64,000 nt of DNA from Biscogniauxia marginata (Eukaryota > Ascomycota > Sordariomycetes > Xylariales > Xylariaceae): NCBI GenBank assembly GCA_022695795.1, contig MU404147.1, forward strand, positions 1-64,000, read 5' to 3'. Each line of letters begins with the position of its first letter. Position 1 is the first letter of the stretch. This document shows, piece by piece, positions 1 to 11,790 of the stretch. The notes below the pieces were generated by a model. It worked only from the letters and a program-made list of their open reading frames with translations, ran no database searches and was not told the origin of the DNA. A program made the translations under genes and the position numbers.

Positions 1-105
1 GAATTATAGGAATTATAAAAAGAATTATAGGAATTATAAAAAGAATTATAGGAATTATAAAAAGAATTATAGGAATTATAAAAAGAATTATAGGAGTTAT
101 AAAAA
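1..105. repeat. 21-bp tandem repeat, five copies
   Basis: Five head-to-tail copies of a 21-base unit beginning gaattatagg start at 1, 22, 43, 64 and 85, the last with one substitution. The array may continue to the left of the window. It lies in the gag-pol junction part of a mutated gypsy element. Element B has only one related unit at the matching place (about 12,490), so the array is a local expansion. The unit is a multiple of three. Confidence 0.9.
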
Positions 106-411
106 GAATTATATATTTTATAATGACTCGAAAAACGAGCTAAGTATAATACTAATTTATTTGGCTTCGTAAAAAAGCATTTAATAAAATAATAAATAAA
201 AATACGTGCGATTAAATTAAGCTATAAATAAATCGTTAAAACATACTTTAAAAAAAAGGAAGAATTTTTAAAAATCTATATAAACTTATAAAGAGATATT
301 AAATTACCTTTAATAAGTAAATTTGAGAATTATACTTTTTATTCGAAAATAATTTAAAACTTTAAAAGATTTCGAGTTAATAAAAAAATAAATTTAGGTT
401 ATAAAAAGGCC
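1..411 (+). mobile_element. Ty3/gypsy fragment, plus strand (left part of element A)
   Basis: Degenerate AT-rich DNA that matches, in the same orientation, 12,510-12,795 of the plus-strand copy called element B here (shared landmark: the cgaaaaacgagctaagta stretch). It comes from the region between gag and reverse transcriptase. The window edge cuts its left side, and the minus-strand element starting at 412 cuts its right side. The sequence resuming at 7837 matches element B about 600 bases further on, so the junction lost sequence or joins two different copies. No open frame survives. Confidence 0.7.
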
Positions 412-909
412 TGTGACGAACCTCCCTATATATTCCTAGTCAACTGATTTCACAAGTAAGTACGTATTAGGTTTTCTTAATTTAAAGATAATAATAGGTT
501 AAAATTAGTTTAATTAATTTATAATGTTATGTTCGTTAAAGAGGTTTCAAGGTACTTTCATTATAATATTAAAAAGTGACTATAGTTTTAAATTAATAGT
601 TAAAGAATTAAAAAGAATAACTAGATATATAAAGAAATTCTAATTTATTTATAAAATAAAAAAAAGGAGAAGTAATATCCTATATTCTCCATATCTTCTC
701 TTTAATTCTTTATAGGTTCACAGGGAGAATTATAGAGAATCCCACTTCTCTTTAATTCTTTATGGATTTATAAGGAGAGTTACAAAAAATCCCACTTCTC
801 TTTAATTCTCTATGGATTCATAGGGAGAGTTACAAAGAATCCTACCTTAAGTTACGGGACCCTCAAAATCATATAACCTTTTCCGGTTTTATCCTTATTG
901 GTCGTAACA
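412..909 (-). repeat. 3' LTR of element 1
   Basis: Begins TGTGACGAACC and ends GGTCGTAACA on the plus strand, so the sense LTR runs TGTTACGACC to GGTTCGTCACA. The 498 bases match the copy at 7341-7836. The U3 part carries about three copies of a 50-base direct repeat (about 700-842), each with cccacttctctttaattc. It is moderately RIP-mutated. Confidence 0.88.
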
Positions 910-983
910 CTATTTCTCCCCTTCTTTTGTTTTTGTCCCAAAACAATCAAGTAAGTTTCTTCTTTTTTATCTCATTATTTGCT

Positions 984-1680
984 ATGCCTCTTAAAAAAGT
1001 AATTAAATCTTTTACGCGTGTAAATAAGAAATCCTTATTTAAATATCGCAAAAAACTAACTTACGCGATTTCTTAATTTAGTTTTAAAGTTATACCTTAT
1101 TTCTAGTGCTTTAATAAAAACTTGTTTTATAAAATATTAAAAGGTCGTAATAAGTGTTAAAATTATAATGCTTTAAATATATCGTTTTATAATAAAAACC
1201 TTATTTCGTTATTTTCTCTTGAGAACCTTTATATTAAGAAGTTACGGGTTAATCATGAAAAACGTATTATTAAATAAATATTTTTAAACCTTTAACGTTA
1301 TTATTAAAAAAAGGCTTATTAAGAATTTAAGTATTAATAAGCCGAGATTAATAAAACCTTAAGTCATTTAATTTAATTTAATTAAATTAATAATAAGACT
1401 TTTTATAAAAAAAAGGTATAAAGTTTATTTAAAGAGGTTTTTAGAACTTAAATGAAATAAAGAAGTAAAAACGTATTAAAGCAAAACAAAAACGCCTTAA
1501 TAAAGAATAACAATACACGGAGAAATTACTACGTTAATTTAAATTTAAGTAAAACGTGCTTGCTTCGAAGGTCTTCCCCTCTTTTAATTGGTTTTAACTA
1601 GATTCTCAGCTTCCCCGGTCGATCCGGATTTTAGCGGTGAAAGTTCACGAGTTTATTTGCTAGATTTTTTAAGTGTTTAA
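984..1680 (+). pseudogene. Antisense Cys-rich/coiled-coil ORF relic of element 1
   Basis: This relic lies on the strand opposite gag-pol, between the chromodomain and the 3' LTR, with its ATG 75 bases inside the LTR edge. The frame is riddled with TAA/TAG codons but keeps features shared with the relics at 14,029-14,694 and 58,862-59,473: a lead-in reading AISxFSFK, a Cys-type segment (CFNKNLFYKILKGRNKC as it stands), then a long Lys/Leu/Gln-rich stretch suggesting coiled coil. One frameshift near 1555 is needed to reach the C-terminal part (DPDFSGESS), which overlaps the chromodomain on the other strand. I know no function for it. Confidence 0.6.
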
Positions 1681-1727
1681 GTGGTTCTTAAGTGTTTTTT
1701 TCTAATAAATAACCTTTCCATTTAACA
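1634..1727 (-). pseudogene. Chromodomain relic at the end of pol (element 1)
   Basis: On the minus strand this stretch reads VKWKGYLLEKNT, a stop, then EPLKHLKNLANKLVNFHR. That is the core of a retroviral-type chromodomain, with the second Trp codon converted to TAA. In Ty3/gypsy chromoviruses this domain lies at the integrase C-terminus and can bind methylated histone H3, steering insertion to heterochromatin. It is the best preserved of the chromodomain copies here. Confidence 0.85.
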
Positions 1728-4700
1728 AAATACTATAATTAACCTTTAACTCATTTTAAATTTAATATTTTTTTTATTTTATATTTATTAAGGTTTTCTT
1801 TAAATTTTAATTAGTTTTCTAGCATAATGTTATTTAATATTAATTTTAAAAGCGAAATATAAAATATAAAATATATTTTAAATCCTTTTAATAATATTAA
1901 CTTATAATTAATTTTCGAAATAACCTTTTTAATTTTATATAGTTTTAATTTTTTAAACTTAAGTTTTTCGTTAAATCGTTTTATTTTAATTTAAGGTGTT
2001 TTTAATATTACGCTTTATTATTAATAAAATAAATAAATTATATCTTCTCTCTTAAGAATTAGTTTTTTAATTCTTTTTTTATTATAATACTTTATTATTT
2101 TATCCTAAATAAATTATAACTTTTTTTATAGCCGTTATTATACTACTTAAACCTTTTTAAATAATACCTTTACTCTCGAGGCCTTTGTTTCGACTCTTAG
2201 TGCTTTTGTGAGTTTGATCGGTTATTTTTAAACTTCCGCCTTTTACCTGTACACTGCTTCGTATAGTGACATCTTTATATTCTTATTAATTAAAGTGTTA
2301 TATATTATTTAGGTTATTAATAGCAATTTTACTTAATTATTTATTTCTTAATTAATATAACTTCGTAAATATTATTTTATTATTTAGTTTAGTTTTTTTA
2401 TTTATTCGTTTATTTAAAGGTAATATACTATAAATAACTTTTATTTAACTTTTATTTATTTTATTAAATTTATTTAAAACTTTAAAATAAATAACTTATC
2501 TTTATTTAAAATAATACGTTTTAGTAATCCATATTTATTAACGTATTCTTTTAAGAAATTAAAGGCTAGCTATTTTATTATGCTTAATTCGTTAAATAAT
2601 AAGAAGTAAGCATATTTCGTGAGTTTATTAATAATTACCTATATATTATTATAAAGTACTTTTATAATAAAATCTTTTAACTTTAAAAGTTTTACTACGA
2701 AATCCCATATAATTATATGCCACATTTTATTAGGTATTTAAGTTAGTTATAATAATTTATATGGTTTATATTGTAATACTTTAGCCTTATTATAAATATT
2801 ATAAATCTTTATAATTCTTTTAATTATTTATTACATTTCTAAAAAGTCGAATTCTTTTTAAAGTCGTTTTATTGTTTTAAAAATTCCTTGATAGCTATAT
2901 AAAGAATATTCGTGAAATTCTTTAACGAATTCGTCTTATACTCGTTTTAATACGTATACCTTTTCTTTATACGAGAGAAGTTCGTTGCTAAATCCTTACT
3001 AAAATTATAATTTTCCTTAAAACATTATTTCTAGTTTCTTATATTAATTCACATATAAGCTAATACAATTAATTTATTATTTTATTATTTAAATATTTAA
3101 ACATTTCTTTTATTGATTTTTAATTTATAATCTCCCCTTTTATTAAAAAGATCTACTTAGATATTTTCTTTTTTCTTAATATACTAAATTTTAAAATTAA
3201 AATTAAATAGGAAAATCATTTAACGCTCGTATCTTTAATTAAGCGTTTATATTATTATAAATCGTGTAAAGTTTTTATAGTTTAAATATATATTAATAAG
3301 TTCCTTAATTTTATTAAACTATAATTCCTATTTTTTTAGTGCTTTAATAGCTATTAATAGTTCCTTATTATAAATCTAATAATTTAATTTAATACTATAT
3401 AGTGCTTTAAATAAGTACGCGACTAGATACCATTTCTTATTATCTTTTAATTGCTTTAAAACTACTTTAATAGCGAAATCTAAGGCGTTTATCTTTAATC
3501 GTTTCTTTTTATTTTCGTTTAAAAGTTTATATATAACCTTATTAGTTATAACTTCCTTTAATTATTAAAAAGCCTATTTAGCTTCTTTAATGAAATAAAA
3601 AGCCTTTCTTGTTTTCGCTAAGGTAATTAGTTCCGTTAATAGTTTAGCGATACGCCCGAAATCTTTAATGAGTTATTTAACATAATTAATAAAGCCAAGA
3701 AATGCGCATATATTTATAACACTTTTAAGTTCTAGTTAATCCTTAATTATTACTATTTTCCTTTTTTAAATACGAATTTCTCCTAGATTTATTATAAATC
3801 CTAAATAGTTTAGTTTTTTGACATGCTATTTACTTTTAATTAAATAAATAAATAAGTTTACTTTTTCTAGAGCTTTTAACACTTGTTTTATATATTCTTT
3901 ATATTTCTTTTCGCTTTTTAAGTAAATTAATGTATTATTTAAATAAACGAATATAAATTTATTTAAAAACTTACGAAAAATCGTTATAATTATATATTAA
4001 AATATAACAAGTGTGTTAATAAGTCCAAACGACATAACCTTATACTTATAATATCTATATATCGTTCGAAATGCGGTATATTATTCGTGTTTTTTAGTCA
4101 TTTTAATTATATAATATCCATCGCGAAAGTCTAGTACTATAAAGATTTAAACCTTGTTAATTTGTCCTTTTATAAGTTTTATTAATAGTAATAAGTATTC
4201 GTTTTTCTTAGTTATTTTATTAAGATGTTAATAATTAATTACTCGTCGCTATACTAGGTTTTCTTCTTTATTAACACGTTACTTCCCGTCTTTATCGACT
4301 TTAAATATTATAATTACCGGGTATTTTAACGAGGACTTTAATTTTTAAATATATCCTTTGTTAAGATTTTTTTAAATTCCTTTTTATAATGTTTTTTATT
4401 TTTCTTAATTTATAAAATATACTAAAAATAGTTTTAATTATTTTCCTTTTTTAAAGTAAATTTAATAATCCTATTAATTACGTTTTAATAATTCTTTTTT
4501 TATCTTGTTTTTAAATAATTTATAAAAACGAAAATACTCGCGTAATACTCTTTTCGTTAAATTTTCAAGCTTGGTTACTTAAATTATATAAGTAATATAT
4601 TTCGTTTTTATATTTATTTCTTTAAAGTCACTTGCGGTACTTATTTCGTAACCCGTAATAATTAACTCCTCTTATTTCTAATCCTAATAAAGCGTGTTTA

Positions 4701-7340
4701 TCTCGAAATTTATTCGTGAATTACTTCTTCTAAGCCAATTTATTCCTAGTATTATATCGTGACTTAATATATATATAATATTAAAAATGACTTACTCGAG
4801 ATATCCTTAAATAGTTACCGAGAAAAGGACTATTTCTCTTAATACTTTATTATTCTCGTAACTAAATATATATCCTTCGAAGTTTTATAATTAATATGAA
4901 CTTTATTTATATATTTATAGTATTTTATTTTTTAAGATATTTTAATTAAAATATAGCTTTTATTTATTCCTAAGTTTATAAAGGCTTTATATTCTCTTTT
5001 ATTATACTTGATTTTAATTATAATGATATTATTAAGTCCTAACTAGACTTTATATAAAGACTTACTATTTATAGCTTCTCGCTGCCTTATTAACGAGAGC
5101 TTTTGCCGTTTTTTGGTTTTTTACGCCTTTTCTCTTTTAGTTTTCTTTAAGTTGCTATAACCTAGATGTTTTTCTATTTTTAGGCTTTTATAAAAGCGTG
5201 TTTCTAATAATCATTATTTAAATAGTTTCTTTAATTATTTTTTACGTAGTAAGGAGTAAAAAGTCTATTCTTTATATAGAATCTTACACATTAAAACTTC
5301 AATTCTTTTTCGAGGGCCTTTTTATAACTTAAGTTTATTTTTCTATTAACTCGAAATTTCTTAAGATTTTAAATTATCCTTAAATAAAATACATAATTCT
5401 TAAGTTCGTTTATTAAAAATAACTTAATATTTCTTTATAAGTTTATATTAACTTTTAAAAACTTCCCTTTTTTCTTGAGATATGTCTTAACGATTTATTT
5501 ATAACCTAGTTTAATTATATATATTTTTACTTATTATTTTATTAAGTGCTTTTTTACTAAGCTAAACAAATTAATATTATACTTTACACGTTTTTCAAGC
5601 TATTATAAAAGATATAGTCCTTTTTATAATTCTTATAACTCGTTCTTAACTTTGTCTTTTTTAAAACCCGCTTCGAGCAAGTTATATACGTTGTATAGTA
5701 CTAAGGTATAACATATATAACCTTTAATAATTACTTCGTTATTTCTTTCGGAACTCGGGTGAAAATAACATGCTTTAAAGTAATATAGCTATCGTGAGAC
5801 GTTATTATAAATATACTTATTTTCTTTTATGTTATTACTTTTTAGTTCTTAAGGATAATAACCAGTTTTATCCTTAGAACTTTTATATACTTAATAAGCG
5901 TTATTAATATAAAAGCTCTAATATAACGATACGTGTTCCTTTAAGTTCTAATAAACATCGCAATTATTATTTATATAAAACCTTTAATTCAGGTTATTAT
6001 ACTGGTTTCTTTCTTAGTGGGTTTTACATTTATCGTCGTTATAATGGCTTTAATATAACTCATTATAATTTAATTTAATTCTTAAGTCGTATTCTAATTT
6101 ATAGTTATTATACTCGTATGGTAATTCGTTTTCGTTATATTCTTATTTGGCTTATTTTAGTATAAAATATCCTAAGTATAAGTAATTATCCTTTAAATAA
6201 TCTTTATAATTAACTTAATAATATTTATAAACTTCTTTTATAAAAACTTCCTCGTTTTTCTCTATTTTAATAATAATAATAATAAACACTTAATTTACCT
6301 CCTTATTATTTTCGAAATAAACTCTCGCTTTAGAAGTTCTTTTCTCGAGTTAAAGAATCCCTCTTATTCTTAGTTTTTATTTCTTAGGACTTCGATACTC
6401 GTTCTTATAATGTCTTTTCTTTTTATAATTAAAACATTTAATAATTAATTTATTTCGTTTCTTTTATTTCTTTTAAGCAACGTTAATTTTAATAGGGTTT
6501 AATTTAGTTCCGGTGCCTTTTTTAGTTCCGGCACCGCTTTTGTGATTTCTTCTTTTCAACTAATTACTATTTCTTCGTTATATCGTCTTTTTCTTTTTAA
6601 AGTACCGTTTAAAGTTCTCGTTATTAATAGCAATTACCATTATAACGTAATTATTAAACTTTCTTAGGTTTCTTTTTTTATATAGATTTATTTTATATAG
6701 CTTATTTTTTAAACTCCTTATAATCTTTAAAGACTTTCTTTATATCTTTTTAAGCGTTTAATCCGTTTTCCAGATAATTTTTTAACATTGGTTAAAACCA
6801 GGTTAAGGCAGTTTCGACGAGGAGCTGGGATATCATAAGAACCTTTTATTCCTTAATAGTAATCGTTTTATAATAGAATCATAAATAGGTTCCGGCTTGG
6901 ATTAAAAATCCTTTTAAATCGCTTAACCTATTATATTTATTAAGTGTAATTAATTTAAAACCCTTTATATTAAGGGTTGTTATATTATTTTCGTCGTTTA
7001 AGTTATTAGGGTCGCTATTATTTAAAGGGGGTTTTAGTTACTTATCTTTAGAAAGTAGGGGTTGTTTTGCTTGTTTATTTTCTTTTTTAAGTGTTTTTTC
7101 CTCCTCCTTTTTTTTTTAGCTATAATTATAATTAACTCTTATATTGGTTTTTTTAAACCTTTTTATTATACCGTAAAAAAATCTAAAGCTTTTATTTAAG
7201 AGCTTGTTAATTATTATTCTTTTACTTGTTTCTTTTCTTGTTACCCTTTAGTTTTTAGGGGCATGCTTATCCTAGGGTTGTTCGACTAAAAGTCCTTCCT
7301 TTTAAACCAATATTAAGCATTAATTAAGGAGTTATTAAAA

Positions 7341-7836
7341 TGTAACGAACCTCCTTATATATTCCTAGTTAGTTAACTTCACAAATAAATACGTATTAAG
7401 TTTTCTTAATTTAAAAATAATAATAAGTTAAGATTAATTTAATTAATTTATAATGTTATATTCGTTAAAGAGGTTTTAAAGTACTTTTATTATAATATTA
7501 AAAAGTGATTATAGTCTTAGATTAATAGTTAAAAAACTAAAAGAAATAACTAAATACATAAGGAGATTTTAATTTATTTATAAAAAAAAAGAGGAGGAGT
7601 AATGTCTTACATTCTCCACATTTTCTCTTTGATTCTTTATAGGTTCACAGGGAGAGTCACAGAGAATCCCACTTCTCTTTAATTTTCTATGGATTTACAA
7701 GGAGAGTTACAGAGAATCCCACTTCTCTTTAATTCTCTATGGATTCACAGGGAGAGTTACAGAGAATCTTACCTCAGGTTACGGGACCCTCAAGGTCACG
7801 TGACCTTTTCCGGTTTTATCCTTGTCGGTCGTAACA
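7341..7836 (-). repeat. 5' LTR of element 1
   Basis: The 496 bases begin TGTAACGAACC and end GGTCGTAACA on the plus strand, and pair with 412-909. It carries the same 50-base U3 repeats (about 7640-7770) and a perfect 16-base palindrome AAGGTCACGTGACCTT at 7792-7807. The right half is less RIP-mutated than most of the block. A short open frame crossing its right edge is not a gene. Confidence 0.88.
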
Positions 7837-10800
7837 AAACACACTTTATTAAGATTAAAAATAAGAGGAATTAACTATTACGGGTTATGAAATAAGTACC
7901 GCAAGTAACTCTAAAGAAACGGATATAAAAACGAAACATATCACTTATATAATTCGAGTAACTAAGCCTAAAGATTTAACGAAAAGAGTACCACGCGAGT
8001 ACCTCTGTTTCTATAAATTATTTAGAAATAAAACAAAAAAAGAATTACTAAAATATAATTAATAGAATTACTAGATTTATTTTAAAGAAAAAAAGCAATT
8101 AAAACTATTTCTAATATATCTTATAAATCAAGAAAAATAAAAAGCACTATAAAAAGGAATTTAAAAAGATCTTAATAAAGGATATATTTAAAAATTAAAG
8201 TCCTTATTAAAATACCTAGTAATTATAGTACCTAAAATCGATAAAAACGAGAAATAACGTATTAATAAAAAAAACACCTAGTGTAATAACGAGTAATCAA
8301 TTACCGACACCTTAATAAAATAACTAAAAAAAATGAACACTTATTACCACTAATGAAACTTATAAAAAGATAAATTAGCAAGGCCTAAATCTTTATAATA
8401 CTAGACTTTCGCGATAAATATTATATAATTAGAATGGCTAAAGGATATAAATAGTATACCGCATTTCGAACGATATATAAATATTATAAATACAAAGTTA
8501 TGCCGTTTAGACTTATTAACGCACCTGTTATATTTTAATATATAATTATAACGATCCTTCGTAAGTTTCTAGATAAATTTATATTCGTTTATTTAAACGA
8601 TATATTAATTTACTTAAAAAGCGAGAAAAAACATAAGAAATATATAAAACAAGTATTAAAAACCCTGGAAAAAGCAAATCTACTTATTTATTTAACTAAA
8701 AATAAATAATATATTAAAAAACTAAACTATTTAGGATTTATAATAAGTTTAGGAGAAATCTATATTTAAAAAGGGAAAATAGTAATAATTAAGGATTAAC
8801 TAAAACCCAAAAATGTTATAAACGTATACGCATTTCTTGGCTTTGTTAATTACGTTAAATAATTCATTAAAGATTTCGGGCATATCGCTAAACCATTAAC
8901 GGAATTAACTACCTTAACGAGAACAAAAAAGGCTTTTCATTTTACTAAAGAAACTAAACAGGCTTTTTAATAACTAAAGGAAGTTATAACTAATAAAGTT
9001 ATATATAAACTTTTAAACAAAAATAAAAAGAAACGATTAAAGATAAACGCTTTAAATTTCGCTATTAAAGTAATCTTAAAATAACTAAAAAATAATAAGA
9101 AATAATACCTAGTCGCGTACCTATTTAAAGCACTATATAGTACTAAATTGAATTATTAAATTTATAATAAAGAACTATTAATAGTTATTAAAGCACTAAA
9201 GAAATAAGAACTATGGCTTAGTGGAACTAAGGAACCTATTAATATCTATTTAAACCATAAAAACCTTACACGATTTATAACAACATAAACGCTTAATTAA
9301 AGATATAAGCGTCAAATGATTTTCTTATTTAATTTTAATTTTAAAATCCAGTATATTAAGAGAAAGGAAAATATCTAAGTAGATCTTTTTAATAAAAAGG
9401 GAGATTATAAATTAAAAATTAATAAAAGAGATATCTAGATATTTAAATAACAAAATAATAAATTAATTGTATTAACTTATATACGAATTAACATAAAAAA
9501 ATAAAAATAACATTTCAAGGAAAATTACAATTAAAAGGAAAAACAATTATAATCTTAACAAGGATTTAATAATGAATTTCTTTTATATAAAAAAAAGGTA
9601 TACATATTAAAACAAATATAAAAAGAATTCGTTAAAAAATTTCACGAATATTCTTTATATAGCCACTAAGGAATCTTTAAAATAATGAAACGACTTTAAA
9701 AAGAATTTGATTTTCTAGAAATGCGATAAATAGTTAAAAGAATTATAAAGAATTATAATATTTATAATAAGGCTAAAGCATCACAATATAAACCATACGA
9801 ATTATTATAATTAACCTAGATACTTAATAAAGCGTGGCATATAATTACATAGAATTTTATAGTGAAACTTTTAAAGTTAAAAGATTTTATTATAAAAGTA
9901 CTTTATAATAATATATAGGTAATTATTAATAAACTCACGAAATATGCTTACTTCCTATCATTTAACGAATTAAACATAATAAAATAATTAGTTTTTAATT
10001 TTTTAAGAGAATATATTAATAAATATAAATTACTAAAACGCATTATTTTAAATAAAAACAAGTTATTTACTTTAAAATTTTAAATAAACTTAATAAAATA
10101 AATAAAAGTTAAATAAAAGTTATTTATAACGTATTATTTTTAAATAAACGAATAAATAAAGAGATTAAACTAAATAATAAAATAATATTTATAAAGTTAT
10201 ATTAATTAAAAAATGAATAACTAGGTAGAATTACTACTAATAACCCAAATAACATATAATACTTCGGTTAATAAAGACATAAAAATGTTATTATATAAGG
10301 CAATATATAAGTAAAAAGCGGAAGTCTAAAGACAATTAATTGAACTTACGAAAGCACTAAGAATCGAAATAAAGGCCTCGAGAGTAGAAGTACTATCTAA
10401 AAAGGTCTAAATAATATAATAACAGCTATAAAAAAATTATAATTTATTTAAAATAAAATAATAAAATACTATAATAAAAAAAGAATTAAGGGATTAATTT
10501 TTAAGAGAAAAAACATAGTTTATTTACTTCGCTAATAACAAGGTATAATATTAAAAATACTTTAAATTAAAATAAAACGACTTAATAAAAAACTTAAGTT
10601 TAAGAAATTAAAACTATATAAAATTAAAAAAGTTGTTTTAAAAGTTAATTATAAGTTAGTACTATTAAAAGGATTTAAAATACATTTTATATTTTATATT
10701 TTACTTTTAAAATTAACATTAAATAACGCCATATTAAAAAACTAATTAAAATTTAAAGAAAACCTTAATAAGTACGAAGTAGAAAGGATATTAAATTTAA

Positions 10801-11697
10801 AATAAGTCGAAAGTTAATTATAATATTTTATTAAGTAAAAAGGTTACTCACTAAAAAAAAACACTTAAAAACTACTTAAACACCTAAAAAATCTAGCAAA
10901 TGAACTTGTGAATTTTCACCGCTAAAATCTAGATTAACTAAGAAAGCCTAAAAATCCAGTTAAAACTAGTCGAAGGAGGGGAAAACCTCTAAAATAAACA
11001 CGTTTTACTTAAATTTAAATTAACGCAGCGATTCTTCTGTGTATTATTATTTTTTATTAAGGCGTTTTTATTTTACTTTAATACGTTTTTATTCCTTTAT
11101 TTCGTTTAAGTTTTAAAAACCTTTTTAAATAAACCTTATACCCTTTTTTTAAAGAAAGTCTTATTATCGGTTTAAACGAATTAAACGATTTAAGGCCTTA
11201 CTAGTCTCGACTTACCAACGCTTAAATTCTTAATGAGCCTCTTTTTAATAATAACGTTAAAGATCTAAAAACGCTTATTTAGTAACACGTTTTTCACAAT
11301 TAACTTATAACTTCTTAATATGAAGGTTTTTAAGAAAAGATAACGAAATATAGTTTTTATCATAAGATAACACGTTTAAAGTATTATAATTTTAACATTT
11401 ATTACGACTCTTTAACATTTTACAAAATAAGTTTTTATTAAAATACTAGGAATAAAGTATAATTTTAAAACCAAATTAAAAAATCGCGTAAGCTAGTTCT
11501 TTACGATATTTAAATAAGGATTTCTTATTTACACGCGTAAAAGATTTAATTACTTTTCTAAGAAGCATAGCAAATAATAAAATAAGAAAATAAACTAAGT
11601 ATTTATTATTACTACTATTAAAGCAAAAAAAAACGAGAAAGTCCTTATAAAAAGAAGCTATAAATATTATTAAGTTAATTATAAAGACTATTTAAAG
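7837..11697 (+). mobile_element. Ty3/gypsy fragment, plus strand: RT to 3' region (right part of element A)
   Basis: Plus-strand pol remnant. A reverse transcriptase motif at 8587-8601 reads VYLND where the family has YLDD. RNase H follows near 9037-9066 (LKINALNFAI, with Asn in the usual Asp positions), then an integrase HHCC region near 9640-9670 (FHEY then SH), the core integrase, and a chromodomain at 10,830-10,926 (K-stop-KGYS, the stop replacing Trp). A 3' non-pol segment follows, carrying an antisense relic. The 3' LTR is missing: the sequence runs into the assembly gap. All frames are broken by TAA/TAG. Confidence 0.82.
10950..11568 (-). pseudogene. Antisense Cys-rich ORF relic of element A
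   Basis: Reading the minus strand from the ATG at 11,568 gives a frame closely similar to the relic at 984-1680. It includes the Cys-type segment (NLFCKMLKSRNKC as it stands), followed by a Lys/Arg/Leu-rich stretch. It is opposite to pol and starts near the end of the non-coding 3' region, as in the other copies. The 3' end given is approximate. Many TAA/TAG codons make it non-functional. Confidence 0.5.
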
Positions 11698-11790
11698 NNN
11701 NNNNNNNNNNNNNNNNNNNNNNNNNNNNNNNNNNNNNNNNNNNNNNNNNNNNNNNNNNNNNNNNNNNNNNNNNNNNNNNNNNNNNNNNNN
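11698..11790. other. Assembly gap (93 Ns)
   Basis: A run of 93 Ns. On its left is the 3' untranslated region of a plus-strand element that still lacks its LTR. On its right is mid-gag sequence of another plus-strand element. A 3' LTR, a 5' LTR, a leader and part of gag are therefore absent, so the true missing length is probably kilobases, not 93 bases. Confidence 0.97.

Larger units (their letters stand above)
412..7836 (-). mobile_element. Near full-length Ty3/gypsy chromovirus, RIP-mutated (element 1)
   Basis: A 7.4-kb LTR retrotransposon on the minus strand. It has two LTRs of just under 500 bases (412-909 and 7341-7836) and a gag-pol interior. On the minus strand, in order: a zinc-knuckle relic (about 6436-6393), protease region, reverse transcriptase with a YLDD-like box turned to YLNN (about 3950-3935), RNase H, integrase and a C-terminal chromodomain (about 1727-1634; VKWKGY is still readable). 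Stop codons occur throughout and acidic catalytic codons show G-to-A changes, as expected from RIP, so it cannot encode active protein. No clear target-site duplication: aggcc on the left, aaaca on the right. Confidence 0.88.

Noticed and set aside
1..105. CRISPR-like array
   Set aside because: The units are contiguous 21-base repeats with no spacers; this is an eukaryotic tandem repeat.
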